A DNA stretch of 64,000 bases from Pediococcus pentosaceus. GTDB lineage: Bacteria; Bacillota; Bacilli; Lactobacillales; Lactobacillaceae. The stretch's first letter is position 1, and every line of letters starts with the position of its first letter. The stretch spans positions 186,001 through 250,000 of the forward strand of contig NZ_JQBF01000001.1 in NCBI RefSeq assembly GCF_001437285.1, written 5' to 3'. The notes under the pieces are model-generated. The model saw only the letters and a program-made list of their open reading frames with translations, was not told the DNA's origin and ran no database searches. A program made the translations under genes and the position numbers. Shown here piece after piece: positions 43,470-53,226 of this stretch.

Positions 43470-44122
43470 TGCAAAGTATGAATATTTGGCAACAATTAGC
43501 CTATTACTTCTCTCATAATGGCATGTACGTTCTTTCCGAATTTAGCCGTCACTTTTTAATTTCAATTTATGGGGTGATTTTAGCTGCGATCGTAGGAATC
43601 CCAATTGGAATTCTTATTTCTAAACATCGTAAATTGAGTGGCTGGATTGTTGGTATGGCTAATGTTATTCAAACCATCCCATCTTTAGCAATGCTCTCGA
43701 TTTTAATGTTGGGTCTTGGTTTAGGAGTTACAACTGTAATTGTAACGGTATTCTTATACGCATTATTGCCCATTATTAAGAATACTTATACCGGAATGTT
43801 GAACGTAAACGAAGCTTACTTAGATGCTGGTAAAGGAATGGGAATGACCAAGGTTCAAGTGCTTTGGATGATTGAACTGCCACTATCGCTATCGGTGATT
43901 CTGGCCGGAATTCGAAATGCACTTGTCTTGGCAATTGGAATTACCGCAATCGGAACGTTCGTTGGAGCTGGAGGTTTAGGAGATATCATTATTCGTGGAA
44001 CTAATGCCACAAATGGTGGAGCAATTATCCTAGCCGGGGCATTACCAACCGCGTTGATGGCGATTATCTCAGATCTAGTCCTAGGGGCATTAGAGAAAAA
44101 AATGAGAAAACGCACAATTTAA
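43469..44122 (+). CDS. opuCD: osmoprotectant ABC transporter permease (OpuCD-like)
   Basis: The 217-residue permease is a paralogue of OpuCB with the loop AGKGMGMTKVQVLWMIELPLSL (about 115-136) and IQTIPSLAMLSILMLGLGLG. It completes the four-gene transporter. A terminator follows within 12 bases. GAGGGAA ribosome site lies in the end of opuCC. Confidence 0.93.
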   Translation: MQSMNIWQQLAYYFSHNGMYVLSEFSRHFLISIYGVILAAIVGIPIGILISKHRKLSGWIVGMANVIQTIPSLAMLSILMLGLGLGVTTVIVTVFLYALLPIIKNTYTGMLNVNEAYLDAGKGMGMTKVQVLWMIELPLSLSVILAGIRNALVLAIGITAIGTFVGAGGLGDIIIRGTNATNGGAIILAGALPTALMAIISDLVLGALEKKMRKRTI

Positions 44123-44133
44123 AACTAAAATTG

Positions 44134-44165
44134 AAAGTCATGGCCTGAAAGTCATGGCTTTTTTT
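44134..44165 (+). terminator. opuC terminator
   Basis: AAAGTCATGGC (44134-44144) and GTCATGGCTTT pair over 11 positions with two G-T pairs, then T. The two arms also look like a direct repeat because CATG is its own complement. Confidence 0.8.
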
Positions 44166-44317
44166 GAAAAATAAATTTTGCAGCAAGCCACTGCAAAGTA
44201 TTAAATGGTTCTTTTTAAGACTTATTTCTTATTAAAAAGATAAGTTAGTTGACGCGTATTATTCATTTTAGATATGATTTAGTTAACCCAAAAATTTATT
44301 TTAAAAGGAGAATATCG

Positions 44318-47023
44318 ATGAAAGTAAAATCCACATCCGATGACTATGGAGCGCAGTCGCGCAATGATAATTTTTATAATATTGAGTTTGAAAAGGTTGC
44401 CCAAGATTTGGGGACTAATTCTGAACTCGGTTTAACCGAAAAAGAAGCAGGGGAACGACTTAAAAAGTACGGGCCCAACGCGTTGATCGAGAAAAAGCAA
44501 AGTAATTTAATCCGGTTTCTAAAGCAATTTAATAATAGTATTATCTATATTTTGATTTTAGCTGCGGTTGCCACCTTTGTTTTGAAAGAATATTCAGATT
44601 CGATTGTTATTGGAATGGTGGTAATTATTAATGCCCTAATTGGGTATTTCCAAGAGGTAAAAGCCTCAAGTGCAATTGACAAAATTAAACAGATGCTTCA
44701 AATTGAAGCGACTGTTATTCGGGATGGACACAGAACAGACATTCCTGCTGAAAATTTAGTGGTTGGAGATGTTGTTTTCCTAGAAGCCGGCGACAATGTT
44801 CCCGCTGATTTGCGAATTATCGACGCTGATAATTTAAAAATTCAGGAATCAATTTTAACTGGAGAAGCTGACTCAGTTTTAAAGAATACAGACAAATTGC
44901 CAGAAAAAACGACCCTAGGTGACCAGACTAACATGGCATTTACGTCAACGGCCGTGACCAATGGTAGTGGATTGGGTATCGTAGTAGCGACCGCAACCGA
45001 TACCGAATTAGGACAGATTAGTTCGAGTGTGGAAGAGGTTGGCTCTAAAACTACTCCACTAATGCGTGAGATTAATGGACTAGGTAAGTATATTTCGTAC
45101 GCGATTATCGTAGTAGCGATCTTAGTCGGTATTTACGGGTTTGTTACTAAAATTTATTCGTTACCGGTTTTAGTAATCGCCTTAATTACCATGATTGTCG
45201 GTTCTTTACCGGAAGGACTTCCGGCTAGTACATCGGTTGTTTTAGCGATGGGAGTAGGGAAGATGACAAAACAAAATGCCATCATGAAGTCTCTTCCATC
45301 TGTGGAAACCTTAGGAGCGGTTAATGTTATCGCTACTGATAAAACCGGAACGCTTACTAAGAACGAAATGACGATTGAAGAAATCATTACCAAGCAAGGA
45401 ACCTATGAAATTACGGGGACCGGTTATCAACCACATGGTGAAATTCGGTTTAATAACCAAGTTATTGATGTTCATCAGCATGAAGATTTACGAAAGCTAA
45501 TTATTGCTGGGCATGAAGCTAACGACACAATCTTGTCTAAGGAAAATGGTACTTGGGTAATTAACGGAGAACCAACTGATGGTGCATTCCTAACCCTGGC
45601 TAACAAAGCGTTTCATCAGCAGGTACCGCAATGGGAAGAGATCGATAAAATTCCATTTGACTCCGATTACCGTTACATTGCTGAACTAAGTCAGAGTCCT
45701 GAAGGGCAGCGAAGAATTTTAGTAAAAGGTTCGCCAGATAAGATTTTTAGAATGGCCGCAATCGATGATGCTACCTTTGATGAACAATATTGGTACAACA
45801 AAGTTTCTGAAGTAGCTCAAAAGGGGCACCGAGTAGTTGCAGTAGCCTATAAGGAAGTTGAAGATAATAAAGAAACGATTGTACATGAAGATTTACAGAG
45901 TGGAATGCAGTTCTTAGGAATTGCGGGATTGATTGATCCGCCACGTGAAGAAACGATTGTAGCGTTACATGAGATGCAAAAGGCGGGAGTTAAGGTAAAA
46001 ATGATTACTGGTGATCATCCTGAGACGGCCTCCGCGATTGCTGAAAAACTGGGCTTGGATGACCAGATTGCTGCAATTACTGGTGCTGAAATCAACGAGA
46101 TGGATGATGAACAGTTAAAAAATATCATTCAAGACTACAACGTCTTTGCGAGAACCACCCCTAATGATAAGTTACGAATCGTAAAAGCTTACCAAGCTAA
46201 TAATTCAGTGACGGCGATGACCGGGGATGGTGTAAATGACGCTCCAGCTTTAAAACGAGCTGACATTGGGATAGCAATGGGAACGAAGGGGACAGACGTT
46301 GCCAAAGAATCGGCTGACATGGTGCTAACGGATGATAACTTTGCAACCTTAACTAAGGCAATCAAAGAAGGTCGTCGAGTATACGATAATATTAAAAAGA
46401 CGATTCGTTTCTTGTTACCAACCAGTTTTGCAGAAGGGTTGATTGTTCTACTTTCTATCCTAGCGCAACAAGATCTACCATTAGTCCCAACCCAATTATT
46501 GTGGATTAACATGGTATCCGCCATTACAATCCAATTTGCATTTCTATTCGAGCCTGCCGAAGAGGGCATTATGGATAGAAATCCACGTCCAGCAGGCAGA
46601 TCCTTCTTAAATCGAGCCGATGTAATTCAAATTGTTTATGTTTCCATCTTAATCGCCGGATTAGGAATTTTTGGTTACGATTGGTTAATTGACCATGGAG
46701 TTAGTGAAGTAGTGGCAAGTACGGTGACGGTTAATACCATTGTATTTGGTAAGATTTTCTATCTATTTAATCTACGGACTCCTAAGCCAGCGTTCTCCAA
46801 AGATATTTTGAGAAACTTACACGCTTTTTGGATAATTGCGGTATTATTGGTGTTACAATTTGCTTTAACATACGTACCATTCATGCAGTCAATCTTTGGC
46901 ACTGCTTCCATGGGATGGGCACAATGGTTAATTCCAGTGATAGCCGGAATCATTGTTTTGATTGTGACGGAAGTAGAGAAATATTTCTACCCAACACATT
47001 TCCAACAAGTTCACTCCAAATAA
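44318..47023 (+). CDS. calcium-type P-type ATPase
   Basis: ATG 44318 follows AAAAGGAGAATATCG; an upstream in-frame ATG (44249) has no ribosome site. The 901-residue enzyme is a P2 ATPase: N-terminal cation-ATPase domain (EKEAGERLKKYGPN), actuator loop ILTGEADS, helix-4 ion motif SLPEGLP, phosphorylation site DKTGTLT, and hinge TGDGVNDAPALKRADIGIAMG. PEGL suggests Ca2+ (or Mn2+) efflux (PMR1/SERCA branch). It is the first gene of an operon with a MacB-like exporter. Confidence 0.93.
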   Translation: MKVKSTSDDYGAQSRNDNFYNIEFEKVAQDLGTNSELGLTEKEAGERLKKYGPNALIEKKQSNLIRFLKQFNNSIIYILILAAVATFVLKEYSDSIVIGMVVIINALIGYFQEVKASSAIDKIKQMLQIEATVIRDGHRTDIPAENLVVGDVVFLEAGDNVPADLRIIDADNLKIQESILTGEADSVLKNTDKLPEKTTLGDQTNMAFTSTAVTNGSGLGIVVATATDTELGQISSSVEEVGSKTTPLMREINGLGKYISYAIIVVAILVGIYGFVTKIYSLPVLVIALITMIVGSLPEGLPASTSVVLAMGVGKMTKQNAIMKSLPSVETLGAVNVIATDKTGTLTKNEMTIEEIITKQGTYEITGTGYQPHGEIRFNNQVIDVHQHEDLRKLIIAGHEANDTILSKENGTWVINGEPTDGAFLTLANKAFHQQVPQWEEIDKIPFDSDYRYIAELSQSPEGQRRILVKGSPDKIFRMAAIDDATFDEQYWYNKVSEVAQKGHRVVAVAYKEVEDNKETIVHEDLQSGMQFLGIAGLIDPPREETIVALHEMQKAGVKVKMITGDHPETASAIAEKLGLDDQIAAITGAEINEMDDEQLKNIIQDYNVFARTTPNDKLRIVKAYQANNSVTAMTGDGVNDAPALKRADIGIAMGTKGTDVAKESADMVLTDDNFATLTKAIKEGRRVYDNIKKTIRFLLPTSFAEGLIVLLSILAQQDLPLVPTQLLWINMVSAITIQFAFLFEPAEEGIMDRNPRPAGRSFLNRADVIQIVYVSILIAGLGIFGYDWLIDHGVSEVVASTVTVNTIVFGKIFYLFNLRTPKPAFSKDILRNLHAFWIIAVLLVLQFALTYVPFMQSIFGTASMGWAQWLIPVIAGIIVLIVTEVEKYFYPTHFQQVHSK

Positions 47024-47051
47024 TCACTGAAGGACCATATAGGAGGAAAGT

Positions 47052-48989
47052 ATGAGTTTATTAGAGGTTCGGGATGTTCATAAATCCTATTTTCTAGGTA
47101 ACCAAGAATTTAAAGTATTAAAAGGAATCAATCTGCAATTTGATCGAGGCGAGTTCGTTTCAATTTTAGGTGAATCCGGTGGTGGTAAATCAACCCTGAT
47201 GAATATCATTGGTGGATTAGATCACCAGTACGAAGGTGATATTGTCTATAATGGACAATCATTACGCTCGGCTAAACCTAAGGTGTTAGATGCTTATCGA
47301 AGAGAAAATATCGGATTCATCTTCCAAAGTTTTAATTTGATTAGTCATCTGAACATTTTGGATAATGTAATGGTTTCTCTGGAAATGACGAAACTTTCTC
47401 ATGCTAAACGAGTAGAACGGGCTAAAGCATTACTAGAACGAGTAGGCTTGAAAGAACATATGCGAAAGCATCCTAATCAACTCTCGGGTGGCCAAAAACA
47501 ACGGGTGGCAATTGCGCGAGCCTTAGCTGGAGACCCTGATGTAATCATTGCTGATGAACCTACGGGAGCTTTAGATAGTCAAAATACTAAAGAAGTCTTG
47601 GAAATTTTGGAATCTATTGCTAAAGATGGAAAACTAGTTATTGCTGTAACGCATTCGCAAGAAGTAGCCGATTTTGGTACACGAGTGGTCCATTTGGATG
47701 ACGGAGTGATTCATGGTGAGGCTGATTTAAGGGCGGCTTATCCAGTCCCTGACGCTGAAAAAACGTTGGTCCCTAAACATTTGACGTTCCGGGCTTCGTT
47801 ACGAATGGCTTTGAAACATATGAGCTACAATCTCAAACGAAACCTGTTAATCATTTTTGGGGCATCCATTGGGATTTTCTCGGTTATTTTAATGTTAGGT
47901 TTGGGAAATGGAGTTACGGGTTATATGAATGACCAAATTTCATCACAAATCAATCCAACGGCTGTTCAAGTTGCTAAAAATGTAACCCAAGAACAAATGG
48001 AAAACGGTGAAACCGCAGATCTATCAAACACAGATTACCAACGAATGAATAAGATAAAGAATGTTAAATCAGTAGAACGCGGCTACTATGTTCAATCTGC
48101 AAAGACGGTCGCTGGTAAAAAATCAATTAGTTTGCAAGTTTTACAGACATGGAATAAGACCGAACGTGAAGGCGATATCAAATATGGTAGCAAGCCTGGT
48201 AATGGAGAAATCCTGTTAGATAAGGCTACAGCTAAAAAATTTGATAAAAAGTATAAAAACGTTGTGGGTAAGAAAATTACAGTTTTCGTAACGACCGTGG
48301 ATAGTAAAAAACAACCGGTTCAACTCCAAAAAGAAGTTACAGTTTCAGGGGTAATTACCTCGGGAACGAGTGCGATTGACTATAATACGTTGAAAGAAAT
48401 GTTTAAAGATAAGAACTTGGATTACCAGCCCAACTTCTTTACAGTCAACGTCAATAACACTCAGAATGTTAAGAGCGTTCAAAATAAAATTAAGAACTAC
48501 AAGCATGATGTTAAGGGTAAAGAACGCCCCCAATACACAATTACTGGGGTAGGCGCAATTCTGGATTCATTGAATACTTACATCATGTTAGCCTTCTATG
48601 TGTTAGCTGGAATTGCGGGAATCTCGCTATTGGTATCAGCAATTATGATTATTGTGGTACTTTATATCAGCGTTTCTGAACGAACTAAGGAAATTGGGAT
48701 TCTTCGGGCGATTGGTGCGCGTCGAAAGGATATACGTAACCTCTTTGTTTCAGAAGCGTTCTTCTTGGGGCTTTTCTCAAGTATTTTAGGTTCAGCTTTT
48801 GCATTGCTAGCTCAATGGGGAGCTAACGTAATCTCTATGAAGCATATCGACTTTGCGATTATTGGAATCGCACCAGGTTATCTGATTTTTGGGGTAGTGA
48901 TTAGTGTCATCATTAGTCTATTGGCGGCCTTTACGCCATCCCGTAAGGCCTCAAAATTGGATCCAGTCGAAGCTTTGTCAGCAGAATAG
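47052..48989 (+). CDS. MacB-like fused ABC exporter (ATPase plus FtsX-type permease)
   Basis: The 645-residue protein has an N-terminal LolD/MacB ATPase (Walker [10 protein letters not shown] at about 36-44, signature [17 protein letters not shown], Walker [14 protein letters not shown]) joined to a MacB permease: helix about 265, large extracellular domain (290-500), and three C-terminal helices with [15 protein letters not shown] and [13 protein letters not shown]. Such exporters act on peptides, antibiotics or envelope substrates and are mechanotransmission-type. GGAGGAAAG precedes the ATG, 28 bases after the ATPase gene. Confidence 0.93.
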   Translation: MSLLEVRDVHKSYFLGNQEFKVLKGINLQFDRGEFVSILGESGGGKSTLMNIIGGLDHQYEGDIVYNGQSLRSAKPKVLDAYRRENIGFIFQSFNLISHLNILDNVMVSLEMTKLSHAKRVERAKALLERVGLKEHMRKHPNQLSGGQKQRVAIARALAGDPDVIIADEPTGALDSQNTKEVLEILESIAKDGKLVIAVTHSQEVADFGTRVVHLDDGVIHGEADLRAAYPVPDAEKTLVPKHLTFRASLRMALKHMSYNLKRNLLIIFGASIGIFSVILMLGLGNGVTGYMNDQISSQINPTAVQVAKNVTQEQMENGETADLSNTDYQRMNKIKNVKSVERGYYVQSAKTVAGKKSISLQVLQTWNKTEREGDIKYGSKPGNGEILLDKATAKKFDKKYKNVVGKKITVFVTTVDSKKQPVQLQKEVTVSGVITSGTSAIDYNTLKEMFKDKNLDYQPNFFTVNVNNTQNVKSVQNKIKNYKHDVKGKERPQYTITGVGAILDSLNTYIMLAFYVLAGIAGISLLVSAIMIIVVLYISVSERTKEIGILRAIGARRKDIRNLFVSEAFFLGLFSSILGSAFALLAQWGANVISMKHIDFAIIGIAPGYLIFGVVISVIISLLAAFTPSRKASKLDPVEALSAE

Positions 48990-49237
48990 AGCTAAAAAAA
49001 TAAAAGTTTTTATGGCTAATGGGTGACATACAAATGGTTAAAGTGAGCCCTTTGTCTTTAATGCAGAGGGACTAAAAAATTGTGTGTTAATAAAATATAA
49101 AAGCCATTTTAATTAAATATCCTAAACAATAAGGTTGTTCAAGGATAGTAGGTATGTTAAATTAAACAGACTGGTAGAAATTGGGACAAGACATTGTTTT
49201 GCCTCTTTTTCTTTTGTCTACAAAATGGAGGAACTAA

Positions 49238-50860
49238 ATGATAACTGTAAATGATATGAGCATGCAATTCTCTGACCGAAAATTGTATAGCGATGTTAAT
49301 TTAAAATTCACTCCCGGCAACTGTTACGGAATTATTGGAGCTAATGGTGCTGGTAAATCAACATTTTTAAAAATATTAGAAGGTAAACTTCAACCAACTT
49401 CTGGTAACGTTAGTATTTCGCCTAATGAACGGATGTCGAGTTTAAATCAGGACCATTATGCTTTTGAAGAATTTACCGTAATGAATACTGTAATTCAAGG
49501 TTATAAAAAGTTATACGAAGTAATGCAAGCTAAGGATGCTTTATATGCTAAAGCGGATTTTACTGAAGAAGATGGGATGAAAGCTGCTAACTTAGAGGCT
49601 GAATTTGCTGAAATGGATGGTTGGAATGCTGAAGCAGAAGCATCACAATTACTTCAACAGCTAGGCATTGACGAAAGTCTGCATGACAGTAAGATGAGCG
49701 AATTAACCGAAGGTCAACGAATTAAAGTGCTTTTGGGACAAGCTTTGTTTGGGAAACCAGACATTTTGATTTTAGATGAACCTACTAACGGACTTGATCC
49801 AAAATCAATTAGTTGGTTAGAAGATTTCTTAGCTGACTTTCCAAATACCGTAATCGTTGTATCCCATGACCGTCACTTCTTAAACTCGGTTTGTACGATG
49901 ATGTGTGATGTCGACTTTGGTAAGATTGAACTTTTCGTTGGTAACTATGATTTCTGGATGGAATCTAGTGCTTTAGCCAAACGTCTTCGTGAAAATGCTA
50001 ATGCTAAAAAAGAAGAACAAATCAAAGAATTACAAGAATTCGTTGCTCGTTTTAGTGCTAATGCTTCAAAATCTAAACAAGCCACTTCCCGTAAGAAGCA
50101 ATTAGATAAGATTACTTTAGACGATATCAAACCTTCTTCACGTAAATATCCTTTTATTCGTTTTGAACCAGCCCGCGAATTAGGTAATGATCTTGTTCGG
50201 GTGGACAAGGTTAGCAAGTCAATTGATGGTGTGAAAATTCTAGATAATATTACTTTCACCGTTCGCCCTGGTGAGAAGGCCGCAATTTTGAGTCAAAATG
50301 ACTTAGCTACAACAGTCTTGATGCAGATTCTAGCTGGAGAAATGGAACCAGATAGCGGTTCAGTAACTTGGGGACAAACTACTGAACGTAGTTATATTCC
50401 GCGTGATATTAACAGTTATTTTGAAGACGATCGTTTTGATATTTTGGAATGGCTACGCCAATATGCACCTAAAGAAGAAAGTGATAATACTTTTCTCCGC
50501 GGTTTTCTAGGTAAGATGCTTTTCTCAGGGGAAGATGTACTAAAAAATGTTACTAAACTCTCTGGTGGAGAAAAAGTCCGCTGCATGATTTCAAAAACAA
50601 TGTTGAGCAAGGCTAATGTTTTAATCCTAGATGACCCTACCAATCATTTAGATTTGGAATCAATTACCGCATTAAATGAGGGATTGACTAGTTACAAGAG
50701 TTCTATTATCATGACCTCCCATGATCATGAGTTTATTCAAACAATTGCGGATCATATTATCGAAGTTTCTGATAAAGGTTCGGTTGATCGTGCTGAAACA
50801 ACTTATGATGAGTTTTTAAATCATGATGCTATCCAAGAACAAGTAAGTAAATTATATTAG
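49238..50860 (+). CDS. ABC-F family ATPase (YbiT/YkpA-like)
   Basis: The 540-residue protein has two ABC ATPase domains and no membrane domain: Walker A GANGAGKST (about 36-44), first signature LTEGQRIKVLLGQALF (TEGQ rather than SGGQ), a charged linker (about 240-300) and second domain with LSGGEKVRCMISKTML and LILDDPTNHLDLES. ABC-F proteins act on the ribosome (translation factor or antibiotic protection); length and order fit YbiT/YkpA, a housekeeping type. In the second domain the Walker A lysine region reads RPGEKAAILSQND-, which lacks a normal GxxGxGKS/T, as in YbiT-like proteins I would expect, but this should be checked. Confidence 0.85.
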   Translation: MITVNDMSMQFSDRKLYSDVNLKFTPGNCYGIIGANGAGKSTFLKILEGKLQPTSGNVSISPNERMSSLNQDHYAFEEFTVMNTVIQGYKKLYEVMQAKDALYAKADFTEEDGMKAANLEAEFAEMDGWNAEAEASQLLQQLGIDESLHDSKMSELTEGQRIKVLLGQALFGKPDILILDEPTNGLDPKSISWLEDFLADFPNTVIVVSHDRHFLNSVCTMMCDVDFGKIELFVGNYDFWMESSALAKRLRENANAKKEEQIKELQEFVARFSANASKSKQATSRKKQLDKITLDDIKPSSRKYPFIRFEPARELGNDLVRVDKVSKSIDGVKILDNITFTVRPGEKAAILSQNDLATTVLMQILAGEMEPDSGSVTWGQTTERSYIPRDINSYFEDDRFDILEWLRQYAPKEESDNTFLRGFLGKMLFSGEDVLKNVTKLSGGEKVRCMISKTMLSKANVLILDDPTNHLDLESITALNEGLTSYKSSIIMTSHDHEFIQTIADHIIEVSDKGSVDRAETTYDEFLNHDAIQEQVSKLY

Positions 50861-50867
50861 GATTATC

Positions 50868-50902
50868 AGAAGCTATGATATGGGTAAAGTATCATAGTTT
50901 CT
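50868..50902 (+). terminator. terminator-like hairpin after the ABC-F gene
   Basis: AGAAGCTATGATA (50868-50880) pairs with TATCATAGTTTCT (50890-50902) with one wobble. The T-run is short. Confidence 0.55.
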
Positions 50903-50914
50903 TAGTATGAAGGG

Positions 50915-50928
50915 TTAAAACGTTTTAA
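50915..50928. promoter_or_regulatory. isolated TTAAAACGTTTTAA palindrome
   Basis: A perfect 14-bp palindrome, whose core AAAACGTTTT equals both rbs operator copies (9011-9020 and 9024-9033), lies between a terminator and a MarR gene. It may be a LacI-type or CcpA site. Confidence 0.4.
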
Positions 50929-51060
50929 TATGAATTTGATATTACCTTCACAATTGTTTTAAAATAAGTATTAGTAGAACAATTACTCGTTTTAAAGGGT
51001 CATTCATTAAAAGTAAGTGAACAAAAGAACACGATATGTCATCAATAATTAATATTTGCG

Positions 51061-51088
51061 TTGACAAGTTCTGTGAGTCTATTAATAT
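51061..51088 (+). promoter_or_regulatory. promoter of the MarR gene
   Basis: TTGACA (51061-51066) and TAATAT (51083-51088) are 16 bases apart. Confidence 0.55.
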
Positions 51089-51133
51089 TTAACTATGTAA
51101 ACGGCTGGGAAAGCTAGAATCGGGAGGAAGAAA

Positions 51134-51577
51134 ATGAAACAAGCTGATATTACGTTTATTGCTCAAACGTATAACAAAAGTATAAAACTAATCGGTACGC
51201 TTTTAGAAAGTAAAATGTCAGATCCACAAGTATCTTTCGATATGTTCATGATTATGCATTTTATTAAGCAAGCTGATGGTGAAGCAATTACATTGAGCTC
51301 AATCGCTGATGCGCAAGAGGTTACCAAGAGTGCCATTTCAAGAAAAATTGGAACTTTATTGGACCTTGGCCTAGTCGAACAAAATAATGATAAACAAGAT
51401 CGTCGAAAAAAATACCTCAAATTAACTCAAAAAGGAATCGATTTATATGAGGAAAATGACCGTATTTTTAGAGAAATGCTTGATGTGGTTGCTAGCAAAT
51501 TCGGAAAAGACGACTTTGTTAAAACTCTAGAACACATTAACTCAATCCTTGAAATTATTAAGGGAACAACTGAATAA
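51134..51577 (+). CDS. MarR-family transcriptional regulator
   Basis: The 147-residue protein has a MarR winged helix: ITLSSIADAQEVTKSAISRK (about 56-75) then IGTLLDLGLVEQNNDKQDRRKKYLKLT, the wing. The N-terminus (ADITFIAQTYNKSIKL) and C-terminus are helical, for dimerisation. GGGAGGAAG precedes the ATG. A terminator separates it from the downstream DMT permease, so co-regulation is only possible. Confidence 0.9.
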   Translation: MKQADITFIAQTYNKSIKLIGTLLESKMSDPQVSFDMFMIMHFIKQADGEAITLSSIADAQEVTKSAISRKIGTLLDLGLVEQNNDKQDRRKKYLKLTQKGIDLYEENDRIFREMLDVVASKFGKDDFVKTLEHINSILEIIKGTTE

Positions 51578-51597
51578 TTATCAAAATGTAATAAAAG

Positions 51598-51620
51598 CAG
51601 GAGATTACTCCTGTTTTTTT
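51598..51620 (+). terminator. MarR terminator
   Basis: CAGGAG-ATTA-CTCCTG (51598-51613) then seven T. Confidence 0.9.
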
Positions 51621-51731
51621 ATATTAGCAAAAAAATACACGGTGTTAGGAAATGTGACACGAATATACTTTATAGCCTATAACTTTTTAGGTATACTTAA
51701 ATATATTAGAAAAATGTATGTGAGGTTTTTG

Positions 51732-52646
51732 ATGGAAAAAGAAGTTTTGAACAAGCATATTGGTAAAGGAATTTTTTGGGCCCTTTTAGCGTCTTGTATG
51801 TGGGGGATTTCTGGAACGGTATTGGAAGTTATTTCTCAAGGAGAGAGTATTCCAGCTTCCTGGTTTTTATCTGCTAGAACATTAGGTGCTGGTTTAGTAT
51901 TAATTGTTATCAGTTTTATTAAGTATCGGATGCAAATTTTTGATGTTTTTAAATCAGTTAAAACCGTTTTATGGTTGTTAGCGTATGCTATTTTTGGTTT
52001 AATGGCTAATTTATTAACTTTCTATATTAGTGTTCAAGAAGGTAATGCGTCAGCATCAACCATTCTTCAGTATTTAAGCCCCTTATTTATTGTTTTGGGG
52101 AGCTTAGTATTTCAGCGTGTTCGCCCGATGCGAAGCGATGTGATTGCTTTCGTAATCGCAATGGCAGGTGTTTTCTTGGCAATAACACATGGAAACATCC
52201 ATGAACTAGCTATTTCTAATAAAGCATTGATTTGGGGAATTCTTTCAGGAATTACAGCTGCATTTTATGTTGTACTTCCTAAACCAGTAACTAAAAACCA
52301 TCCGCCAATGATTGTTTTAGGATGGGCACTAATTATCGGTAGTATATTATTTAATATTCATCAACCAGTTTGGGTAAATACACCAGCTCTGACACCACAG
52401 TTAATGGTTTCAATGGCAACGGTAATTCTAGTGGGAACTATTTTACCTTTCTGGGCTTTATTACACAGTTTGAAATTTGCCCCATCTGCCGTTGTAAGTA
52501 TTTTGGATGCTGTCCAGCCGGTCGTGACTTTTGTGTTGAGTTTACTATTCCTAGGCCATCCTTTTAACGTCGTAGAATTAATCGGTGCAGTATTAGTTAT
52601 CATAGCTATTATTATCATTCAACGCTCAAGAACTAATCTAGAATAA
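51732..52646 (+). CDS. EamA/DMT-family permease
   Basis: ATG 51732 follows GTGAGG by seven bases; a longer in-frame start (51549) would overlap the MarR gene and its terminator. The 304-residue protein has ten helices, with two EamA repeats (from WALLASCMWGISGTVLEVIS and GILSGITAAFYVVLPKP). Family members export or import metabolites, such as amino acids or purines. Substrate unknown. Candidate promoter -10 TATACT at 51692-51697. Confidence 0.88.
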   Translation: MEKEVLNKHIGKGIFWALLASCMWGISGTVLEVISQGESIPASWFLSARTLGAGLVLIVISFIKYRMQIFDVFKSVKTVLWLLAYAIFGLMANLLTFYISVQEGNASASTILQYLSPLFIVLGSLVFQRVRPMRSDVIAFVIAMAGVFLAITHGNIHELAISNKALIWGILSGITAAFYVVLPKPVTKNHPPMIVLGWALIIGSILFNIHQPVWVNTPALTPQLMVSMATVILVGTILPFWALLHSLKFAPSAVVSILDAVQPVVTFVLSLLFLGHPFNVVELIGAVLVIIAIIIIQRSRTNLE

Positions 52647-52671
52647 AATTAAAACTTCATCTTAATTAATT

Positions 52672-52700
52672 AAGACCCGATGGAAATCGAGGTCTTTTTT
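52672..52700 (+). terminator. DMT permease terminator
   Basis: AAGACC-CGAT pairs with ATCG-A-GGTCTT, then T. Confidence 0.85.
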
Positions 52701-52701
52701 C

Positions 52702-52752
52702 TTGACTTTTTAAGTTTACAAATGTAGTCTATATTTAAAGATTACATTTGTA
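52702..52752 (+). promoter_or_regulatory. cop promoter with two CopY boxes
   Basis: TTGACT (52702-52707) opens a promoter whose likely -10, TAGTCT, is 17 bases on. TACAAATGTA (52717-52726) and TACATTTGTA (52743-52752) both match the cop box TACAnnTGTA known from Enterococcus and Lactococcus. Confidence 0.85.
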
Positions 52753-52772
52753 AACAGATTGGAGGATATAGT

Positions 52773-53225
52773 TTGAATACCAGTGATGAAATTGAAATTA
52801 GTCAATCAGAATGGGAAACAATGCGAGTAATATGGACGCTCCAAAAGGCTACGAGTCATCAAATTATCGAAATTTTGGAAGAGAAGTTGGGATGGAAAGC
52901 TTCCACCACTAAAACTTATTTAGGGCGGTTAGTAAAAAAAGGGGCTTTAAGAACCAGTAAAAATGGACGAGAATTTATTTATCAGCCCATGATTGAAGAA
53001 CAAGTTGCAATGGATAATGCTTCTAAATCCCTTTTTGTCCATCTTTGCCAACATAAGGTAGGAACTACTTTAGCTAATTTAATTGATCAAATTGAATTAT
53101 CTAAAAGTGACATTCAAATGTTAATTGGTAAGTTGGAGGAAAAGGCACAAACAGCACCGGATAAGGTGAGCTGTAATTGTTTGCCAGAAGACTGTGATAT
53201 GGATTGTAAGATGGAGGATATGTAA
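52773..53225 (+). CDS. copY: copper-responsive repressor CopY
   Basis: The 150-residue repressor has the MecI/BlaI/CopY winged helix (QSEWETMRVIWTLQKATSHQ then IIEILEEKLGWKASTTKTYL) and a cysteine tail: Cys134, 136, 141 and 145. The classic CopY motif is CxCx4CxC; here the last pair is CxxxC, a variant of the metal switch that exchanges Zn2+ for Cu+ and releases DNA. It starts at a TTG (52773), GGAGGA upstream. It overlaps no gene; copB starts one base after its stop. Confidence 0.9.
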   Translation: MNTSDEIEISQSEWETMRVIWTLQKATSHQIIEILEEKLGWKASTTKTYLGRLVKKGALRTSKNGREFIYQPMIEEQVAMDNASKSLFVHLCQHKVGTTLANLIDQIELSKSDIQMLIGKLEEKAQTAPDKVSCNCLPEDCDMDCKMEDM

Positions 53226-53226
53226 C

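Noticed and set aside
44134-44161. Direct repeat AAAGTCATGGC as a possible small repeat element
   Set aside because: The two copies also pair with each other because of CATG, and a T run follows; it is a terminator.
46828-47055. Plus-strand 75-codon frame inside the P-type ATPase end
   Set aside because: Shadow frame with no ribosome site; overlaps the start of the MacB-like gene.
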